A DNA stretch of 64,000 nt, from the NCBI RefSeq assembly GCF_035046485.1, contig NC_085138.1:426609265-426673264 (forward strand), given 5' to 3'. Positions 1 through 11,900 of this stretch are shown in pieces. Numbering within the stretch: position 1 is the first letter of the stretch; each line of letters begins with the position of its first letter. Made by a program: the position numbers and the translations under genes. The notes under the pieces are model-generated. The model made no database searches. It had not been told where the DNA came from and saw nothing but the letters and a program-made list of their open reading frames with translations. Origin of the DNA: Aedes albopictus. Lineage: Eukaryota > Arthropoda > Insecta > Diptera > Culicidae.

Positions 1-944
1 GAAGGTCCTGATTCCAGAATAGTTTGAAAAGCCTCGAATATCCCAAGAATGTACCACAAGTATTTTAAACATACACTAGTGCTGCATCGGCAGCATAGAC
101 TACATTCCACGACCAATTACACTAGTTTACAGCATTTTTGAACTCGGTGAACTGATGATCGTTTTTGGTGTAGAATCATGCCCTGAGTTCGAAAACGCGA
201 AGGAAAAAAAATACAGTAGAGCGGAAATTTTTTCGACTTTCCATACAATGTTGATGATTTGAAATCGATTTTTGTTCTATTTTTAAGCAAAGTCGCTCAC
301 TTCACACACCTAATTCTCCGTAATCAATGCTCCGATTGAGCTGAATTTTTTACTGTATCTCGCCTACATATGATATGTCAAAAAAACGTTGAGAAAGAAT
401 TTTTAAATTGTTTTTTTTTCTTATTCAAAAAAATACATTTTTTCATATATTTTTGGAAATTTTGCTAAAATTTAAGGAGATCGTTCCCAAAACTCGCCAA
501 TATCTTGAATTTTAACAATCTGACGCAAAACCTACATTCAGATGATCGAATGGTATTATATTCAGCTTTTTATTTATGGAAAAAGATTTAATATTGGTTG
601 AACAAAACGCAAGATATTTGAGTTTTGTTAAATTCCATATTTTAAAAAGTTGAAAAACTCGATATTGAGCTAAAACTCAAAAACTGTTCTCTTTTAAATT
701 TTTTGAAGCGCGGTTTCGAAATCAGCGCTAAATTATGCTTCAAAAATTTTGGTCGTTGACAGAAGTTCACGACTTTCGTTTTATTTTGTAAACTAGTGTT
801 ATTGCAGTTATGACAAAGTATGTAAATATTGTAACCCGAACATCAAAGTTTATATATTACAAAAAAAAAATGTCAGAGTAGTTTGGATGACCTAGATGAC
901 CCAATTCATGTACCATGAATATTCTAGCGGTAATTTGAGGCTTT
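1..944. repeat. Interrupted unit of a ~320-bp satellite-like repeat
   Basis: Bases 1-119 resemble 17436-17555 (a shared phrase about a site 'attccagaatag' and 'tacattccacga'), and 799-944 resemble 17560-17590 and 17770-17850 ('gtggatgacctaga', 'attcatgta'). The unit is split by the element at 120-798 and again by the TTAA element starting at 949. Its continuation seems to resume at 11072. Removing both insertions gives a sequence collinear with the tandem units at 17 kb. Confidence 0.6.
120..798. mobile_element. TTA-flanked non-autonomous element (PIF/Harbinger-like target site)
   Basis: The ends are short inverted repeats, CACTAGTTTACA at 120 and TGTAAACTAGTG ending at 798. They are flanked by TTA at 117-119 and 799-801. 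Excision at the TTA rejoins the surrounding ~320-bp repeat. There is no coding capacity. The interior is AT-rich with homopolymer runs. The 3-bp TTA duplication fits PIF/Harbinger elements, but there is no transposase to confirm the class. Confidence 0.55.
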
Positions 945-965
945 TTAACACTCCCACTGCCATGC

Positions 966-3930
966 TATAAATGAGCGATTCCAAGCAACAGCATCAAAAT
1001 TAAGGAAAATTTTTAATTCATGATTTTCTATTGAACTGAAACTTTGCACAGTTTTTCAGTTCCATCTAAATCGCCATTTTTCGATATCAAATTTTTATTT
1101 AGAGCCACGACTAACTTTTCAAAAGGGTGTATGTGAAAATGGTTCAAAAATATTCAAAAATATGCACAGCAAAAACGGATTGTTCGATTGTTATGAATTT
1201 TTCAGCAAAGTTAGATAGCTGAATGGTGATTTCTAAGAAAATATACACTGTGAAAAAAAATCTATTTTATCATTGAAAAACATCATTTTTGTCACAAAAA
1301 CTCAAATATCTCAAAACCCTATCTTTTTACCAACTTGAATTTTTTAGGGAAAACGGTCCATTGTATTAGCAATCTACCATAAAAATTTGGTGATGGTAAA
1401 CTAATAAACAAAAAAGTTATAACATTTCAAAAATTTCACAATTTTTACATTTAGTAAAAAAAATTTTTCTGTGTAAATTATTTCGGCCGGGAATCGCGAT
1501 TTGATGCTGATTTTATTGTTCAGCAAAGTTAGATAACTAAATGGCGATTCCTAAGAAAATATACACTGTGAAAAAAATCTTTTTTAACATAAAAAAATAT
1601 CATTTTTGTCCCAAAAACTCAAATATCTCAAAACCCTATCTTTTTACCAACGTAATTTTTTAGAGAAAACGGTCCATTGTATTACCAATCTACCATGAAA
1701 ATAAACAAAAAAGTTATGACAATTCAAACATTTCACAATTTTCACATTTAGTAATAATTTTTTTTAGTGTAAATTATTTCGGCCGGAAATTGAAGTTTGA
1801 TGCTGATTTTATTGTTAATGGCCTTGCGTGAGTAAAACAAGTTGTTTTTATTATATATTATACATACATATAATATAATATACTATGTACCGTAATGTTC
1901 CGATTTTATCACGCCCTCCGCGCATTAGTCGTTTATTCATTAATTTGCTGTTACATTTGAGGACAAGTGTTTTCCCTCTTCTTCAAGATTAATGTTGAAA
2001 GCGTGTTTTGCAACGTTAAAAATATTGAAATGGGTATAGATGTTGAAGAATATTACAGGGCATTTTTGAAAAGGGGCGTAATTAAATTGTTTAAACAGAT
2101 GTCGCTGATGGCAATTTCTCAGTTTTTTGTCGTTTTCGAACTTCCTGCGCCCTGCTTTACCGATGATATACAGATGGCTCGTTTGTCAAATTCTAGACGG
2201 CAGGACGTGCAAATGCGTAATTTTGTAGACAATGTGGACATTTGGGCATAACCAGTCTCTTTCAGTTTATCTATGGTGCTTTCGGTGAGATTTCGTAACT
2301 CTTTTGAACATTTTTTTTCATCAAACGGTCTACAAGAGAGCGTTGAGTTGAAGACCTTTGAGAAAGCGACTGTTCATCTTGTTCGTTAGATTATAATAAA
2401 CAAAATCACTTATTAATTTTAACTTACTTGTTTGGTGTTGGTGGCTGAAGAAAAAAAATAGTATACAATTTTTAATATTCATAGCGGTAGTATTTTTTTG
2501 TTTTTTTCGTGAGCATTGTCAGGTATGTATACAGACAAACAAACGTAACACTGGCGAAATTTTCATTGACCACGCCTTCAACGATCATTTTGAATCTTGG
2601 TTGTGGCTTTCATAACAAGAAGAGCGCCCATCGTTTTTCTTTGCGTTTGACGTTTCACACTAGCGCCTTCTGATGACGATATTGCACAACGCAGTGTTTC
2701 GTGAAACATTTCCACCAGGTGGTGATAGTGTGAACTGGGCGATGAATTTTCACTAAAATTGTTCTAGGCGTTTCGTCTGTTTGTCTGTGGTATGTACCTC
2801 TTATGCATTTGTTGTTGTTGAAGTTACTCGCATTCTTCCGATCATAAAGTCTGTTCTCTACACACTTAATTTTGATTACCGAGTTCGGTAATTTTTTGAC
2901 GAGATTAAAACTGCTGAGCACCGAACTCGTTCAGCAAAAATGCATTGTTTACCTTTTCCATACGATTTTGACAGTTGTTTTACTGAGCCTCAGTAAAATC
3001 GATTACCGAAACTACCGAGATCGTACTGCTGTTATAATCTCGTCAAAAAAGTACCGAACAGGCAATTCAGAAATAAGTGTGTAAGAGGGATTTTTTTTGC
3101 GGATAAACTAGACGTATACGCGTATAAAAAAACTTTTATTATACAGCTTTTGTCTTAAAAATAAATTCAATTCCATTTTTCTTATAATCAACAGCTTTTC
3201 AACACTATCAAGGGATTTTTTCACCAGTCACGTACAATAAAAAGTATGACAATCTCAATATTTTTGATCACAACACTGGATCGCGTCTAAGTTTCAAATA
3301 GATAATATAGTAATTACGAATAATCAAACTAAAGTATCATGAAAACAACTTGTTTAATTCAGGCGGTAGCCTTTACAATAAAATCAGCATTAAAATATAA
3401 TTCTCGAAATAATTTACACAGAAAATTTTTTTTTTTTTGTTACTAAATGTAAAAATTGTGAAATGTTTGAAATGTCATAACTTTTTTGTTTATCAGTTTA
3501 CCATCACCAAAATTTTATGGTAGATAGCTGATATAATGGGCCATTTCCCCTAAAAAATTGAAGTTGGTAAAAAGATAGGGTTTTGAGATATTTGAGTTTT
3601 TGTGACAAATATCATATTTTTTCAAAGTAGAAAAAGAAATTTTTTACAGTGTATATTTTCTAAGGAATCATCATTTAGTTATCTAACTTTGCTGAAAAAT
3701 TTATAACAATCGAACAATCCGTTTTTGCTGTACAGCTTTTAGAATATTTTAGAACTATTTTCGCATACACCCTTTTGAAAAGTTAGTCGTGAGTGAATAT
3801 GAAGGTTTAATATCAAAAAATGGCGATTTATATGAAATTGAAAAACTGTGCAAAGTTTCAGATATTTTTGAAATGGTCGCTCAGGATCGACTGACATGAC
3901 TCCGTGGAATTCCTCAAATCACTTACACCA
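966..3930. mobile_element. Nested 3-kb element with long subterminal inverted repeats and 10-bp duplication
   Basis: ACTGCCATGC is present at 956-965 and again at 3931-3940, so the insertion interrupts the 17-bp end of the outer TTAA element. Bases ~1040-1840 and ~3340-3870 are long inverted repeats (shared phrases around 'tttgcacagtttttca' and 'aaaaccctatctttttacc'). The left arm carries an extra ~318-bp direct duplication (starting near 1203 and again near 1521) that the right arm lacks. The 1.5-kb core (1840-3340) shows only short ORFs, one opening at 1967 with GTG, and I do not consider these genes. A 9-10-bp duplication with long inverted ends resembles Mutator-type or foldback elements, but the extreme termini do not pair well. 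Confidence 0.5.
2861..3081. mobile_element. TA-flanked MITE, 221 bp
   Basis: Inverted ends CACACTTA and TAAGTGTG are flanked by TA at 2859-2860 and 3082-3083. The subterminal parts also pair, for example TTTTTTGACGAGATTA near 2891 with its complement near 3036. Non-coding. TA duplication suggests mobilisation by a Tc1/mariner-type transposase. It lies inside the 966-3930 element. Confidence 0.6.
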
Positions 3931-3940
3931 ACTGCCATGC

Positions 3941-5525
3941 CTCAAAACAGTGGGAACGGTATTTTTCAACTTCTAATATCTCAGCCGTTTTTCATCCGAT
4001 TTGCAAAATTTTTGAAGCAATGGATTTTCCCAGCCTTCTAGATGAATATAAAATTTTCAAACTATGGATTGGACCAAAGTTCTATTTTTGAGTACTCAAA
4101 AACTCGGAGCAAGTACCTTAAAAAAATGCTGTTTCTCTGGAGCCATTCCGAATGTAAAGTAGTTTCCATACATATTTTAATGTTGAATTGCTCATATTAA
4201 TAAAGCAAAATTATTGCATAGAAATATATGGAGATACTCAATATTTAAGACTATAAAATCTTCACAAAATTACGTATAATACAGAAAATTTGTATATTCC
4301 GTTTGAACTTTATATTCATCGCGACAACCCCTGTGTTTTATTGCTTGAAAACAATCACGTGTACATGAGAAAACTTTTTCCAATCGATTGTGAAAAGTGT
4401 GAATCTTAGAAACTACAAAATTTTCACAAAATCACGTATAATACAGGAAATTAGTATTTTCAGTTTGAACATCACGTTCATCGCGACATCCCCCACGTTT
4501 TATTGCTAGAAAACAATCACGTGTACATCAAAATACATTTACAGAGCGAAGGGGAGAAGTATGATTCTTAAAAACTACAAAATCTTCACAAAATTACGCA
4601 TAATACAGAAAATTTGTATACTCGGTTTGAACATCGCGACAACCCCTTGTGTTTTATTGCTTGAAAACAAGCACGTGTACATGAGAAAACTTTTTCCAAT
4701 AGATTGTGAAAAGTGTGTGTCTTAGGAACTACAAAATCTTCACAAAATCCCGTATAATACAGGGAATTTGTATTTTCAGTTCGAACTTTACGTTCACCGT
4801 GTTTTATTACTTGAAAACAATCACGTGTACATGGGTAAAAATTTCAGAGTGATTGTGAGAAGTGTGAACCAAAAAAACTACAAAATCTTCACAAAATCAC
4901 GTATAATACAGAAGGAAGTTTTGTATATTCAGTTCGAACTTTGCATTCATTGTGACAATCCTTGTGTTTTATTGTTTCAAAGCAATCACGTGTACATAAG
5001 AATAAACTTTCAGAGCACAGGAAACAAGTATGAATCATAACAACTACAACATCTTCACAAAATTACGTATAATACAAAAAAAAAATCGGACTGATCTTCA
5101 AATTCGTTGCAAAAACCGCTGTGTTTGATTGCTTGAAAAATGATTATGTGTACATACATAAGAATACTTTTCCAGAGCGATGGGGAGAAGTATGATTCTT
5201 AAAAACTACAAAATCTTCACAAAATTACGTATAATACAATTTTTTTATATTTGGTTTAAACTTCTCATTCATCGTGATAACCTCTGTGTTTTATTGCTTG
5301 AAAAGAAGCACATGTACATGAGAATACTTTTCAAAACGATTGTGAAAAGTGTGTGCTTAGAAACTACAAAATTTTCACAAGATTTTTGTATTTTCGGTTT
5401 GAACTTCACGTTCATTGCGACAACCCTTGCGTTTTATTGTTCGAAAACAATGAATACATCAGAAAACTTTTTCCAAGCGATTGTGAGAAGTAAGATACTA
5501 CAAAATCTTCACCAAACTACGTACA
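3941..5525. repeat. Left arm of TTAA foldback, with nine ~160-bp tandem units
   Basis: Bases 3941-4250 match the reverse complement of 10741-11050. From about 4250 the arm becomes a tandem array in which a phrase like 'ctacaaaatcttcacaaaat' recurs near 4257, 4417, 4577, 4730, 4878, 5043, 5205, 5365 and 5499, so the period is about 150-165 bp. Units also share 'gttttattgcttgaaaac' and 'cacgtgtacat'. Small ORFs here at 4768 and 5180 are frames through the repeat and are not supported as genes. Confidence 0.65.
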
Positions 5526-5527
5526 TA

Positions 5528-5716
5528 GGGTCTGGGACCATTTGGGCAGGAGCACCTATTTTGGGCACTTGCTGCTATAACTCAATCAATTTTGAATCGA
5601 TTGACTTGATTTTTGAGACTCGATCAGATACGGTTTAAAGTCAATCGGTTGAAATTGATTGAGTTTAAGCAGCAAGTGCCCAAAATAGGTGCTCCTACCC
5701 AAATGGTCCCACGCCC
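5528..5716. mobile_element. Palindromic TA-flanked MITE, 189 bp
   Basis: Almost the whole element is an inverted repeat: GGACCATTTGGG on the left, the central phrase 'ttttgggcacttgctgct', and its complement on the right arm. TA lies at 5526-5527 and 5717-5718. It sits at the inner end of the left arm of the TTAA foldback. Confidence 0.65.
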
Positions 5717-5924
5717 TATAAGTCAGGTTTTTTTTAACTTAACATTAATCAAGACAACTCCTTTAGGCCGTTTACAATGCTGTTTCATTTCGTATGATCA
5801 CTTTCAAAATAAAATAGATCACGAACTTGATCCTAGACAACATGTCTGCAGATATGGAATATCTTTCAGAAACCCATTTAGAATATCTTCCAGAAAATTT
5901 AACTAGATTATATCTCAAAATTAA
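5717..5924. other. Short AT-rich spacer
   Basis: No gene or clear repeat is seen between the palindromic MITE and the 12-bp array. The last bases grade into the array. Confidence 0.4.
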
Positions 5925-8865
5925 TTTAGGAATTCCTTAAAACATTGTACAAAACATTCTTTTGGGATTCCAACATTTCGTTCATAAATTATTGAATACA
6001 TGGATTCTTTCATATTTTTTCTAGAAATTCTTACAGAAATTCTTCCAGGAATTTGTTAAGAAAACTTTCTTGGGGTTTCCTAAGTATTTACTCATGGGAT
6101 TGCTTTCGGGGCTCTTATCTGGATTTCTTCAGGAATTCATCCTGGGATTATTTCTTCTGTAGTTATTTCAGGAACAACTCCAGGGATTATTATAAGAATT
6201 CCTTCAAGAATTCCCATGGAACTCTTTCAAGAATTTCTCAGGAGTTTCTCTTGGAATTCTTTCAGGAACTTCTCCATGAATTGATCCAGTTCTTTCTCCA
6301 GGAACTTTTTATGAATTCTGTTAGGAATGCCTCTTGAAATTGATTCCGGGATTTCTCCTGGGGTTTCTTCAGGAACACATGCAGGGATTCCTTCAGGAGC
6401 TGCTACGGGGTTCCTCTAGTAGTACATCCTTTCTTCCTAGAATTACTCCAGGATTTCTCCAAAAATTCCACCTGCGATTTATTCAAAAACTCATACTGGG
6501 ATTCCTCTACGAATTTATTCAGGGATTCTATAGAAATTCTTTCAGTGATTTCTCTGGGGATTGTAGCAGGGATTCCTCTTAAAATACCTCCAGGGAATCC
6601 TTCACAAATGCCTCTAGATATTCCTCTAGGAATCCCTCCAGAAACTCTTCCAGGAATTCTTCTAGAGATTCCTCCAGGAGTTTCTCCAGAGATTCCTCCG
6701 GGAATCCCTATACGCTTTCCTCCAGGATGTCCTCCAGAAACTTCTCCAGGAATTTCTTCAAGGCTTCACTCGGGAATTCCTTCTGTGATTTTTTCTGGAA
6801 CAACTTATTTTTCATATTGCCTTAGTAACTCTTCTTAGGATTCCTTCAGGAATTCCTCCTTGTATTCTTCAAGGAACTCCTCTAGGAATTAATTAAGTAC
6901 TTCTTCAATGAACTGTTTAGGGATTCCCTTGGAAATTGTTTCCGGGATTTCTTCTGGAAATTCTTCAGGAATTCCTCAAGGGATTTCTTCAGGAACTGCT
7001 ACAGGGATTCCTGCACGAAGTCTTCTAAGAATTTCTTCAGAATTTCTCCAAGTATTCCATCTGCGATTTCTTGCGGAATTATTTCTGGTATTCTCTGAAA
7101 ATTCTTCCAGGAATTCATCTAGATTCCTCCAGAAGTTCCGCCAGAAATTCCTCTCGGGATTTTTCCAGGAGATCCCCTGAAGATTTCTTCAGGAATTCCT
7201 ACAGGCATTCCACAAGGATACCCTCCAGGGATACCTCCAAGAATTCCTCTAGGGTTTTCTCCATGTAATCCTGCAGGACTTCCTCCAGGAATTGCTTTCT
7301 GGGATTTCCCTAGTAATTCCCATAGGATTTTTTCTAGGAATTCTTCAAGGGATTCCTCCAAGGGTTTTTCCAGATACTCCTGCAGGAATTCCTCCAAAGA
7401 TTACTCCAGGAATAACTTCAAGGATTCCTCCAAGAATTCCACTACGAATGCTTTTTTCCAAGGTTTCTAACTTGGATTCTTGAAGAAATTTCTCCCGGAA
7501 TTTTTCCAGCGATTCCTTCTGGAATTCCTCCAGATATTCCTCCAATAATTGCTCCAAGGGATTCCCCAGGAGTTCTTCCAAAAGTTTCTCCTGGAATTGC
7601 CTCAGGAATTCTTCCGGGGACTTCTCCAGGAACTCTTGCAGGCATTCTTCCAGGATTTCATCCAGGAATTTCTGTAGGGTCGCCTCGAGCAATTCATCCA
7701 GAAAATACCCAAGAAATTTCTTCAGGGATTCCTTCAAGAAATCCACCAGGAATAGATCTAGGAATTCCTTTATGAATTCTGTTGTCAATTCTTCCAAGAA
7801 TTTTTACAGGAAATCCTTCAGGGATTCCTTCAAAAGTTCATTCAGGATTTTCTCTAGGAATACCCTTTGGAATTTTTCCAGGGATTCCTTCACGAATTCT
7901 TCCAGATTTCCCTCCTGCAATTGCTGCAGTGATTCTTTCAGAAATTCTGCTAACAATTCATCCAGGAACTTCTTCAGGGATTTCTCCACGAAATTCTCCA
8001 AGGATTTCCCCAGGGATTTGTCAGAAATTCCTTCAAGAATTTCCTCATAAATTGTTCCAGAAACTCCTCTAGAAATTTCTCCAGGAATTTCTCAAGGGAT
8101 AATAACAAAAATTTCTCACAGAGTTCCATTAGAGATTCCTCCAGAAATTCATCCAGTAATTGTTTCAATATCGTTTTTCTATGGAATGGCTCTAGAGATT
8201 CCTCCAGGTTAACTTCCAGGAATTCGTCCAGCAATTCCCGCAAGAATACCTCCAGGAATTCCTCCAGGTTTTTGCCCAGGAATTTCTCCAGAAACTCCTG
8301 CAGGAAAATCTTCAGGAATTACCCCAAGAATTTCTTCAGGAATTCCTCCAGTAATTGATCCAGGAATTGATCCAGGAATTGCTCCTGCACATTCTTGTCA
8401 GAATTATGTCAGCAATTTCTTCAGGAATTCTCCAGAAAATCCATTTAGAATTTCTTCAGAAATTCTTGCAGGAAATTCTCCAGGAATACCTTTCAGGATT
8501 TTTCCAGGGATTCCATCAGGCATTTCTCCAGGAATTACTCCAAAGATTCTTTCAAGAATTGTTTCAATAATTCCTCCAGGGATTTCTCCATGGATTTCTC
8601 CTGGGTGTTTCCCAAGAATTCCTCCACGAAATCTTTCGAAGATTCATCCAGAAATTCCTCTAAGAATCTAAGATTTCTTCAGCAATCCTTCCAGGGAATT
8701 TACCAGAGTTACCTTCAGGAATTCCTCTAGAGATTCCTCTAGGAATTACTTTAGGGATTCCTTCTGGGATTTATCATAAATTTATCTAAGGATTCCCCAA
8801 GGGATTAGTTCAATAATTCCTTCGAGGATTTCTTCAGGAATCCCTTCAGAAATTCCAGGAAGATA
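5925..8865 (+). repeat. Degenerate 12-bp minisatellite array, GGAATTCCTCCA orientation
   Basis: The sequence divides into 12-base units such as GGAATTCCTCCA, GAGATTCCTCCA and GGAATTTCTTCA for almost 3 kb, for example 6649-6780 splits cleanly. Units diverge at two to four positions. Because 12 is a multiple of three and the unit has no stop in most frames, many 60-150 residue ORFs arise on both strands, with repeating GIPP, RNSS, EFLQ and EEFL patterns. I treat these as artefacts of the repeat. Confidence 0.85.
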
Positions 8866-9192
8866 TTATGTAAACTTTTTTGAAAAAATCTTCGGACGGG
8901 TTTCCATTATGTTCTGCTGGAAAAATACGTTGACGGAAATCATGATTAAAAATCTGGGTCTGCGACTGAGCTACAAAAATAATATGCAATGCACGAATAA
9001 ATAAAAATCCTAAATCTTGCAGAAATTGACCACCGCTACCAGCACTACCTTGGTTAGTGTAGAAAATGCGATTTTTTCAACGTATTATACAAAATAATAA
9101 TTAAATAATGCTTTTGAATATAATGTTATAATATTCAATTTCATCGTGTTGTGTTTGGTTGTAAAAGCTAGTACGTGCACATTTGCCTAGGG
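8866..9192. other. AT-rich interior of TTAA element, no gene seen
   Basis: About 320 bases of AT-rich sequence follow the 12-bp array up to the hAT-type element. No coding or inverted structure is recognisable. The last eight bases are the left target duplication of the next element. Confidence 0.4.
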
Positions 9193-9797
9193 CAGGGGTT
9201 CTCAAACTTTACCAGCTTGCGACCCACTTTAGATTGTAGTAGAATTTGGCGACCCACCAGCTCATAACATAAGTCATTTTGATAATTCAGACTGGCCCAA
9301 GCGTTTAGTATCAAGTGGTGTAAAGAATTTTTGATAAGTTTGCATGTTTCTAGTGCAAATTTAACCAGTCTTGCTCCATGCAACAAAACAGAACTTCATA
9401 GATTCTAGATAATATAACATTTTGAAGAGAAAGAAAACATTTAGTTCATGCATTTGAATAACTTTTAAAATTCACTTGCAAATGAAAGGAAGTCTAATAA
9501 TGCATTTTATTTGTTTTTTTCTCGTTTATAAGTTTTGCCAATTTCAAAATTTTCTTACAGTAAGACATAAGTTAAGTTAAGTTATCCCTTTGCAGACGGC
9601 ATTTTTGCCTTTCTGGATGCAACCTCGCTGGCCTAGAACACGTTTGTAAAGGTTAATTTTCACGGTTAGGCTAATGTGACTCATCCGTCTCCAAAGGGTT
9701 AAGGCATTTATCACAATATTGCTCAAGCTTTCGCGACCCACTAAAATTCAGCCCGCGACCCACCAGTGGGTCGCGACCCATAGTTTGAGAAACGCTG
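9193..9797. mobile_element. hAT-type non-autonomous element, 605 bp, 8-bp duplication
   Basis: The left end CAGGGGTTCTCAAACTTT and right end ATAGTTTGAGAAACGCTG are inverted copies of a classic hAT terminus. A perfect 8-bp duplication, GCCTAGGG, flanks it at 9185-9192 and 9798-9805. Subterminal 'gcgacccac' motifs recur at both ends. There is no transposase frame, and the 72-codon minus-strand ORF at 9168-9386 overlaps the end and is spurious. Confidence 0.85.
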
Positions 9798-9884
9798 GCC
9801 TAGGGTGCTTGACCCCCCTCCCCCCTGACCGAAAAGCTAGCTACGCCCTTGAGCTGTAGTAAGCGCTGTAGATCATGACGAAAT

Positions 9885-11050
9885 TACGTTCAAACGTACG
9901 TAGTTGAAGATTTTGTAGTTTTTAAGAATCATGCTTATCCCCATCGCTCTGGAAAAGTTCTTTCATGCGCATATGATTTATTTAAAAAAATAAATAATAC
10001 ACAGGGGTTGTCGCGTTGAATGTTGAGTTCCAACCACAAATACAAACTTCCTGTATAATACGTAATTTTGTGAAAACTTTGTAGTTTTGATGATTCATAC
10101 TTCTCCCTATCGCTGCCCTGTGGAAATGTATTCTTATGTATGTATGTATGTGATTGTTTTGAAGCAATGGAACACATGGATTGTTGCGACGGACCTGAAG
10201 TGTAAAACTCAAAATACAAATTTCCAGTATTTCACTTAATTTTGTGATTATTTTCAGTTCCTGTAATTTACACATTTCACAATCGTTTTGAAAAAGTATT
10301 CTTATGCACACGCGATTGTGCTCAAGCAATAAAACACAGGGATTGTCGCGATGAATGTAAAGTTCAAACCGAATATACACATTTTCTGTATTATACGTAA
10401 TTTTGTGAAGATTTTGTAGTTTTTATGATTCATACTTGTCCTCATTGATCTGTAAATGTATTCTTATGTACACGTGATTGTTTTCAAGCAATAAAACATG
10501 GGGATTGTCGCGATGAACGTGAAGTTAAAACTGAAAATACTAATTTCCTGTATTATACGTCATTTTGTGAAGATTTTGTAGTTTTCAAGATTCACACTTT
10601 TAACAATCGTTTGGAAAAAGTTTTCTCATGTGCACGTGATTGTTTTCTAGCAATAAAACACAGGGGTTGCCGCAATGAATATAAAGTTCAAACCGAATAT
10701 ACAAATTTTCTGTATTATACGTAATTTTGTGAAGATTGTATAGTCTTAAATATTGAGTATCTCCAGATTTCTTATGCAATAATTTTGCTTTATCAATATG
10801 GGCAATTCAACATCAAAATATGAGTGGAAACTACTTCACATTTGGAATAACCCCAAATAAACTGATATTTTTAAGTACTTGCTCCGAGTTTTTGAGTACT
10901 CAAAAATTGAACTGTGGTCCAATCGATAGTTTGAAAATTTTATATTCATCTAGAAGGCTGAGAAAATTCATTGCTTCAAAAATTTTGCAAATCGGATGAA
11001 AAACGGCTGAGTTTCATCAAGTTGAAATTACCGTTCCCACTGTTTAGGAG
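9885..11050. repeat. Right arm of TTAA foldback, with about six inverted ~160-bp units
   Basis: This is the reverse complement of 3941-5525 with fewer tandem units: 'acgtaattttgtgaagattt' style phrases recur near 10060, 10230, 10399, 10558 and 10720. The terminal 300 bases pair with 3941-4250. Minus-strand ORFs at 9935 and 9982 are frames through the units. Confidence 0.65.
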
Positions 11051-11222
11051 GCATGGCAGTGGGAGTGTTAAGTACCGTAGTGTTGTGGTGTTTTTCTTGT
11101 GAAACTGGCAACACTGTAGGAGCTTATATTCCGGATACATTTTTCAAAACATTCCCCACCCTAATGGACCTTGCTCGAGGTGAACCAGCAATCTTTTGGA
11201 GTGTTCAAACAATGAGTGTTAA

Positions 11223-11460
11223 GGTTGAAGAATTCGTCATTGACATAACCGTCATCATCGAAAATTCGAAAGCAGTTTTCACGTTCAAAGCTGGATTTTC
11301 CGCGGTGAAAATGTATTCACTGTGTTGCGGATGGAGAAGGGAGTATTTACAGTGAATACATTTTCAATGCAAACATTTAAGTTTTGAGCGCGAAAACTGC
11401 TTTTGAATTTTCCTGGAATTTTCAATGATGACGGTTTTATTAATGACGAATTCTTCAACC
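11223..11460. mobile_element. TTAA-flanked hairpin MITE, 238 bp
   Basis: The arm GGTTGAAGAATTCGTCATT starting at 11223 pairs with AATGACGAATTCTTCAACC ending at 11460. Pairing continues over about 105 bases per arm. TTAA lies at 11219-11222 and 11461-11464. The 100-codon ORF at 11053-11355 runs from the foldback end into this MITE and is not credible. Confidence 0.7.
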
Positions 11461-11464
11461 TTAA

Positions 11465-11900
11465 GGAAGGTCTTTATAACGGTGTACAGGTGGACGGTGA
11501 ATGGCAGAAAAGGGTGAACCACAAGCTCGCTGCGCTCTACGGCAAACGTATGTAGAATGCAATACTGCCAAAGTCGGTAGGAGACGTTGGACTTGAAATG
11601 TTATAAGTTATATTATAACATTGTGTTCGCCAGAGATGCGATACAACTGTTAGGGGCCATCCATAATCCACGTGGTCATGTAAGGGGTGGTGGGGGTGTT
11701 CGGGCAAATACCACGGTCCATACAAATTAAAAAAAAAATGTATGAACAAAAGACCACGCGGGGGAGGGGGGGTTCGGAAACTCCTAAAAAATGACCACGA
11801 GGTTTATGGACAGCCCCTATGCAGAGCGCAGCGGGCAAGGTGGGCTGACTATGCCCAGAGTAATCTGGCAAGGGTTGGTCGTTCTTGATGTTCAAGAGTA
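11465..11900 (+). pseudogene. Possible LINE C-terminal remnant, interrupted
   Basis: Short frames read like the end of a retrotransposon ORF: a stretch at 11485-11555 with 'DGEWQKRVNHKLAALYGK' character, and one at 11820-11890 with 'RAQRARWADYAQ' character. They are separated by the MITE at 11653-11817. No catalytic motif is present. The assignment is weak and rests on amino-acid style only. Confidence 0.25.
11653..11817. mobile_element. GGGGCTGTCC-type MITE, copy 1
   Basis: Inverted ends GGGGCCATCCATAATCCACG and the complement of GGTTTATGGACAGCCCC flank a G-rich interior containing 'gaccacg' motifs. The host bases TA lie next to both ends. It belongs to the same family as 27738-27897 and the fragment at 34392-34502. 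Confidence 0.65.

Larger units (their letters stand above)
949..11067. mobile_element. 10.1-kb TTAA-flanked foldback element carrying nested insertions
   Basis: A 17-bp inverted end, CACTCCCACTGCCATGC, occurs at 949-965 and, reverse complemented, at 11051-11067. Both are bounded by TTAA (945-948 and 11068-11071). The left end continues after a nested 2.97-kb insertion at 3941 and then matches the reverse complement of 9880-11050 at high identity over about 1 kb or more. The arms contain ~160-bp tandem units. The middle holds a 12-bp array, a palindromic MITE and a hAT-type element. TTAA duplication is typical of piggyBac-type transposition. I see no transposase, so this is non-autonomous or of another TTAA-using class. 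Confidence 0.65.

Noticed and set aside
1967..2251. 94-codon ORF in the core of the 966-3930 element
   Set aside because: Opens with GTG; no ATG until 2031, no domain and no known transposase motif.
7345..7797. 150-codon minus-strand ORF resembling a coiled coil
   Set aside because: Same 12-bp artefact; the opposite strand over the same bases is also open.
11053..11355. 100-codon ORF with a signal-peptide-like start
   Set aside because: Begins in the foldback end and runs into a hairpin MITE; joins unrelated repeats.
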